The notes under the pieces are model-generated. The model worked only from the letters and a program-made list of their open reading frames with translations. It did no database searches and was not told the DNA's origin. This document shows positions 58,610 through 64,000 of a DNA stretch of 64,000 nucleotides, piece after piece. A program made the translations under genes and the position numbers. Each line of letters begins with the position of its first letter. The stretch's first letter is position 1. This DNA comes from Apricaphanius iberus. Its lineage: Eukaryota; Chordata; Actinopteri; Cyprinodontiformes; Aphaniidae. The stretch covers positions 1,798,001-1,862,000 of the forward strand of contig JAPXFQ010002738.1 of the NCBI GenBank assembly GCA_028564705.1. The letters are read 5' to 3'.

Positions 58610-58970
58610 CCGTTAAAGTTTGGAGGTTTTATTACAATTTGGCTTGATCAAACAGGAAGACAGCATTACATCACAGAAAAATGCAGAATACTGACCTGTC
58701 TCAATTTTACAACCACACGCTTATATTATTTTCTAGTAACCTTGAATCTATCTACCCTACAGATAAAGTACGACTCTCAGGGTGAAAGCACGATACTTGA
58801 CGGCACCGTTCTCTTTGATTAGAAAGCTGTGAACTTTGTAGACCTTAAAAGATGCCCAGTCCGAAGAGCCATCTCCATGATAACGCGGGATGTGGACTAT
58901 CATTATCAAAACACTCTGACCATGACTTGGGTGAAAGCGCCACTCAGCAAGTCTAACTTTCAAACTAATA
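58610..58970 (-). other. Candidate 3'-terminal exon of an unrecognised gene
   Basis: On the minus strand an open frame of at least 60 residues runs to TAG at 58757-58759. It includes YHGDGSSDWASFKVYKVHSF and KENGAVKYRAFTLRVVLYL. It looks coding (mixed hydrophobic/charged, Trp/Tyr present) and I do not recognise it. AATAAA lies 124 bp beyond the stop (58628-58633), the expected spacing for a short 3' UTR. No well-formed acceptor was fixed; AG dinucleotides near 58953 are candidates. Partner exons were not found in 59-64 kb. It could be a pseudogene or a repeat-derived frame. Confidence 0.3.
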
Positions 58971-59929
58971 CTACAACATTAAGTAAACATGCGTCACAGT
59001 TGATTACAAAGTACAGATAAATCGTAACACTAAATTTTTTCCACCACATCCATCTGTATAAGAAATGCTTTACAAATAAATTTTGACTGCTAGATTGAGC
59101 CATTTAAACTGTAATAGTGTTTTCATTTTTATTTTTTATTTTCTTTCACTTGAAATGCATTTACTAAAAACAATATCCAGATTAAAAGCAGTCACTGAAA
59201 ACCCCCCAAATTATTTTGCTATGAGACATCGCTATGTTTTGCAACTTTCAACTCATTTGGCTCTGCCAAGCAGGCATGACAGATGGAAAGGTGTTACTCA
59301 GTCTTGTTAAACAATGATTGCATCAGATTAAAGACAAACACAGATGGAGTGGCACTTGATATTTCTTGAAAGTTCGTGAGTGACTGAAACTCCCTCTGGT
59401 CTGACTATGCAACTATGCAAACACGCTTTAATGAACGTGAAAGTGAAATATTAACTGAATCAAGGTAAATAAAAGACGACACAACGGTTGATAATGCCGG
59501 CACCTTACTTCCTCTTTCTTTTACTAGACCTTAGACAAAAAGGCTGAACTTGTAGAAGGAGTTAAAAACTCGTTCAAGCGACTAAAAACCAGGCTGTCAA
59601 GAGCCTGGGATGTTTGGCTCCAATCAAGCCCTTCTGGTTTATTTATTTTCTAAAGTTCTTGCCATATTCAGTTAATTCCTTTGTGTTTATTTTATTTTAT
59701 TTTATTTTTTTCTGCATTCACTCGGTTTCCTTTAGTTTCTCTACCATCATTCTGTCACAGCTGTCCCACATCTCTGATTAGTTCATCTGGCTTTTTTGTC
59801 ATTTCCAGCTCTGCCGTAGTGCACAAACTAATCAGATTTGATTGTTCTTTCAACTCCGTATCATCTTTGTATCGCACATTTCAGCGACAAGGCAGTTCAA
59901 AGTGCTTTAAATGATAAAAACTTGGAACC
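58971..59929. other. Intergenic, nothing recognised
   Basis: AT-rich. A TTTATTTTATTTTATTTTATT run lies near 59687-59706. No supported gene. Confidence 0.35.
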
Positions 59930-60180
59930 TGCCTACACAGCCAAAAGTACCAAAACCTGGTTCAATTACCATTGGATTACTGGGCTATATTGGCCAGCAA
60001 ACTGGCATGACATAAACCCCATAGAGAATCTATGGAGCATTGCCAAGAGAAAAATGAGAGACATGAGACAGAAAGATGCAGAATAGCTGAACGCCGTTAG
60101 TAACGGATCCTGGCCTTTCCTTAACATCTCAGCAGAGCTACAGGCTGACAGCATCCATACCACGCTGCACTGAGGTAGAA
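59930..60180 (+). pseudogene. DDE transposase C-terminal fragment (Tc1-like)
   Basis: The frame reads [21 protein letters not shown] followed by MRDMRQKDAE, the third catalytic motif region of Tc1/mariner-type transposases with the Glu present. Downstream broken text corresponds to the SMPRRIDAVIQ-like end. Only the C-terminus remains. Confidence 0.75.
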
Positions 60181-61686
60181 AGTGATGTTGGAGTTTTCAT
60201 AAGCTGTAACAATCATCAAAATGAATACAAAGGGTCTAAATATCTCACTTTGCATATAACAAATACATACTAAATAGCAGTTTTGCTTTTTAAATTGATT
60301 TACTGAGATAAATTAACCTTTGCACAATAATAACATTTTTGAAGTTTCTCCTGTACATCAATACTGGTTTACTAAATAAAATACAGACAGAAAGTATTTG
60401 AGCGTGAAAGCGTAATTCTGAAATATCAATGAAAACCACATCTTTTCACCTGCCTGGCTTCTCCCAGTACCTGACCTCTTTCTGTCAGCCAGTTCAAATC
60501 TCTCCTTACATCGTCCCTGGTACTGGCCTCTGGTCTTATGCCTCCTCCCTGACTCTGATCTTTCTATTAGGGCAATAAAGATTTCTTTCAGTTATGTGAG
60601 AGCAATAGTAAGCACAAGTTCTGCACAGGAATGAAAGAGGACAGGGTTTATTCCAAGCATGGACTAACTAGCAAGGAATGCAACATTAATAACATTACAT
60701 CACGATTGCTACATGGCATAAAAAAACAACACATTGGCATTTAGAAACTTGCTACCATGTAGCTAATATTGCCTGCATGCAAAAGCATAACTCAACCTAT
60801 AGCTTGTTTGGAAAAATCTCAGCAAATGTGTTGTCTTTTGCTGGCTCTAGCTGGTTTGGTGAACCAGCTGCTCTGCAGCACCTGTCTGTGATCCACCGAT
60901 GCCCGTGTTAGCATGTTTGCACATAACATGTGTATAAAGACAGCTCAGAAAAATGTTACAGTCAATAAAAGCTGAAAAATATCTCATGCATACCTCACGT
61001 CCGTTACGCCATGGTCTTCATTGATATCCTAGTTCCTCAAACCTAAACGAATACACCTCATAATGCCATCAATAACACACCACGGCTAAAAAATTTATTC
61101 AGAATCACACATTACATAATCTTTAATATAGGCTGGTCAAGCAACACTTTCCGGATTATTGAAAATCAATTTTAATAAGACCTCAATGGCTCTGCTGTAC
61201 AGTTTATCTGTGTGCTTTAGGTCAAAGAGTTAGTAAATCATTTTCTGCTAACATGCAGACTAATGCTGACAGCCATTCCTGTCTGGTTGCTTTTCTTGAA
61301 AGATCCTTCTTGAAAATGGTGTAACAAGTGTAACTGGAACCAAATCAATCCCTTCCCCACTTTCAGCCATTGTGAATAGAATTTTAAAAAAATGAATGCG
61401 TATGCAATCATTGAAGATGTTTTTTGGTAGGAAGGCATGGCTGTTACCATCCAATCAGAGCATGGAAAAATTCTGACACTATTGAGCACCAGCTACCTGG
61501 CATGATGAGGCAACTCTGAAAGCTGATTAACAAAAAAAAAACAAGGCTGTTGTAATTTACTTATTATAGGCCTGTTCCACTGATTCTGAAGGCCTTGGGT
61601 GGATTAGATTCTACCTAGCAACACAAAGAGACAGAAATCTCATTGGACAAAATATTGATAATCCACAGATATGTAGGGAACCTGCA
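60181..61686. other. Intergenic, no gene assigned
   Basis: CAATAAAGATTTCTTTCAG near 60570 looks like a polyadenylation region but has no coding partner. A short minus-strand frame near 61375-61260 (MAESGEGIDLVPVTLV start) has no support from splice sites or family. Confidence 0.35.
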
Positions 61687-62409
61687 AGAGCTGGGTATCG
61701 AATCAAACTTCAAGAATCGATTTGATTCCGATTATCAAGAATTAGAATCAATTATCACAATCCCATTCCATCTAGATATAGATATGGGTCAGTGCTATCA
61801 AAACTAGATAGTTACTGGTATTGGGTATCGGTGCCGATACCGCTCTTATGTAGTGTAACGGTATCGGTTACAGTTAACCGATACCATGAACCGATACTTA
61901 AAATCCGGAAACTCTAATTTCACAAAAACATTTTAATTTTCAATTGAAATCTTAGTTTTGTGGTCATTTCTATTTATTTTTTCTTTTCCTATATAATTCA
62001 TCATTTTTGTAACAATCAGAGAAGAAAATACAACCTGTCTTCCAATTAATTGCATTTATTCAGTGTTGTGGAAGTATCGGTATTGGTACTCGGTATCGGC
62101 AAATACTAAAATCCAAGTATCGGGTTTGAAAAAGTGGTATCGTTGCATCCCTAATCAACCCCTAATCTGACATTTAATGACTTAATACTGGGTGAGTAAC
62201 AGTTTACCAGGAAGAAAACTGTATTAGCACTTTCAGAAATAAACTTTAAAATGGCTGTCTGGATTTTTAATTCCTATTTTAGCTGTAAAAAAATGGCAAA
62301 ATATGTTAAACAAAAAAACTGATTTTTGAACTTGTGAATCGATTCAATTCGTAGAATTTTTATAAGAATCGATTCAGAATCAATTTTTCGATTCTTTCAA
62401 CACAGCTCT
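61687..62409. mobile_element. hAT-like GATTC-rich element, split by a second MITE
   Basis: It begins AGAGCTGGGTATCGAATC and ends GATTCTTTCAACACAGCTCT, inverted ends with CGATTC-rich subterminal sequence on both sides. The middle is another family (61790-62153), so this is the older host element. Confidence 0.65.
61790..62153 (+). mobile_element. GGTATCGG-type MITE nested in the GATTC element
   Basis: It shares CAGAGAAGAAAATACAACC, TCTTCCAATTAATTGCATTT and the AAGTATCGG...TTGCATCCCTA right end with 52702-53066. The left boundary is approximate. Confidence 0.65.
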
Positions 62410-63249
62410 AGAAGCTGCAGTTGCAGCCTATAAATATATCAACTGATAGTTACAGCTAAGAAAAACGTTAGACTCGAAAAAGAATATACTTTTGGAAGTA
62501 AATTAATATGATTTACTTGTACAACATAATTTATGTTAAAAAATATAGTTTAGTGTTTCTGATTATGTAACGGTTCCATTCCATTCTCTCTAAAAGGTTT
62601 CACAATCACCTTTTAGATAAATAAAAGACTGATATGCAGTTACATGTGGGTGGACTGAAACCTTTTGCCTAGCAAACCAGTTTCCCTGTTATTCAGTGCG
62701 TGTACATGCACATCTAAATAGAGTTATGGCAATAATCAAGCTGATAATGTAGCCAGAATGAGAGCCTTTACCCAAGTTTACAGTTATTTAAGTAAATTGG
62801 ATTATTAAAAGAAGTGTGTTCAACACAGCGATGGTAGGTGGGGAAAAGTGCCTTTTCACATTGGCATTCTTCTGATTATTATAGAGTGTCACACAGATGG
62901 CAAACCAATGCCGGTAGCAGTGAAGCAGATGGAGTAAAAACTCAAGGATGTGCTCAGTGAGTGAAGAGATGTACAACATGTACTGGTGTTATTACCGCTT
63001 CTGCAGTCTCGTCACGTCCGGAAGGGCCAAGGCCAGTCATAGCTCGACTAAGCTGGGACGTTGTTTGCATGTAGAGAAATCTGGAGTGTATTAGCTCGAA
63101 TAGGAGTAGGCAGTTTCAGTTTACCTGGACCAAGGTATATACGGGGTTTTTAAAGTCAGAATTTAGTCGGAGTAAATAAGGCAGTAAATTGTTTTGCCAC
63201 ACACTTGCTAGTTGTTATTTTTTGTCTCATTTTCATGTGCCCTTTTGAA
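62410..63249. other. Intergenic, nothing recognised
   Basis: It starts with a ~34-bp inverted piece of the 35.8/38.4 kb repeat (62415-62448). The rest has no supported feature. Confidence 0.35.
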
Positions 63250-64000
63250 TGCTACCTTTAGGTTCAACTTCAGGTTTACTATTTACAAGAACAGGCTGAA
63301 CAAATATAACCAACTTTCAGCAAGGGAATAATTCCTCTCTGAAATCATCAACAGAAACATTAATAACGCTCAGACTCTATTCGCAACAGTTGAAGGACTA
63401 ACCAATCCTCTAGTGACAGCAACCCTTGAGCTACACTCCACTAGGGCCTGTAGTGAATTTGCCAACTTCTTCATTGAAAAGATTCTGGAAATTAGAAGAT
63501 CAATCCGTAAAGCAGCACCCAACCCACCACCATTTTCACCCCCGTGTAAAAATAATTTAGATAAAATGATTTTAAAAAACTGAATCAATCACATCTTGAT
63601 GAAATTATTAAACAGCTAAACTCCTCCTCTTGCTACCTCGATATCTTACCCACACGTTTTTTAAAGAAAGTTATCCCTGTCATTAAGTCTGATCTGATGC
63701 AAATTAACTCATCCCTCCAATCCGGTGCCTTCCCCCAGGCCTTCAAAACAGCAGTTATCAAACCCCTATTAAAGAAAAACAACCTAGATAATACATTGAT
63801 GCAGGATTATAGGCCAATATCTAATCTCCCATTCATCAGTAAGATTATTGAAAAAGCTGTATCTCAACAGTTAACTACATTCCTGACAATAAACGACTCC
63901 TTAGATAATTTTTAGTCTGGTTTCCGTGCTCATCACAGCACTGAGACTGCCCTCGTCAAAGTTTTCAATGACATACGGATAAATACAGACTGCGGCAGAA
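63250..64000 (+). pseudogene. L2/Rex1-like LINE, RT N-terminal half, runs off window
   Basis: The pre-RT linker reads NRNINNAQTLFATVEGLTNP and CSEFANFFIEKI. After a frameshift comes SGAFPQAFKTAVIKPLLKK, then the RT motif DYRPISNLPFISKIIEKAV (63697-63912). An in-frame TAG at 63913-63915 follows, and the frame resumes SGFRAHHSTETALVKVFNDI. The element continues beyond 64000. Several frame breaks mark it as dead. Confidence 0.88.

Noticed and set aside
61260..61454. Minus-strand frame starting MAESGEGIDLVPVTLV
   Set aside because: Ends after ~37 residues from that Met, with no acceptor/donor structure and no known family. Not enough to call a first exon.

Overview
The window is nuclear DNA of a ray-finned fish, most likely an acanthomorph teleost. 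The evidence is spliced genes with GT/AG introns, a vertebrate-type ribosomal protein gene, an IL-17-family cytokine gene, and a dense load of fish-typical transposons (Tc1-like, hAT-like MITEs, L2/Rex1-like LINEs and a second LINE family whose 3' tail is a GGAT repeat). Nothing bacterial, plasmid-like or CRISPR-like was seen.

Two protein genes can be reconstructed with good support, both on the minus strand. rps21 (about 32715 down to 19070) has a 5'-TOP-like untranslated first exon and five coding exons. Together they give a complete 83-residue eS21 with every splice junction in phase. An IL-17-family gene (about 42810 down to 41440) has three coding exons and encodes a 125-residue secreted cytokine. 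It has a TATA-like box and an octamer upstream, and several ATTTA motifs in the probable 3'UTR. A third, unrecognised minus-strand 3'-terminal exon is possible at 58.6-59.0 kb, and an exon-like or conserved-element-like GC-rich island lies at 43.2-43.4 kb upstream of the cytokine gene.

Layout. 1-19 kb is intergenic and repeat-rich: a 17-bp-TIR element at 4.6-5.3 kb, two minus-strand LINE copies with 11- and 12-bp target-site duplications at 7.9-8.7 and 9.7-11.8 kb, and a dead 1.5-kb Tc1-like element at 15.7-17.2 kb. 19-32.7 kb is rps21; its large introns hold a 1.18-kb TIR element, hAT-like elements and a 1.7-kb fold-back. 33-41 kb holds LINE remnants, a direct duplication, an AT-rich palindromic tandem repeat and a tRNA-like SINE head. 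41.4-43.5 kb is the cytokine locus. 44.57-49.1 kb is an imperfect 4.5-kb inverted repeat around a LINE spacer. 50-64 kb is a graveyard of LINE, Tc1 and MITE copies, several nested, ending in an L2-like reverse transcriptase fragment that runs off the window.

The two genes do not form a pathway. rps21 is housekeeping and the IL-17 gene is an inducible immune signal. All transposase and reverse-transcriptase copies I could read carry stops, frameshifts, deletions or lost catalytic residues, so none looks autonomous. Transposon family names come from remembered motifs and need a repeat-library search to confirm.
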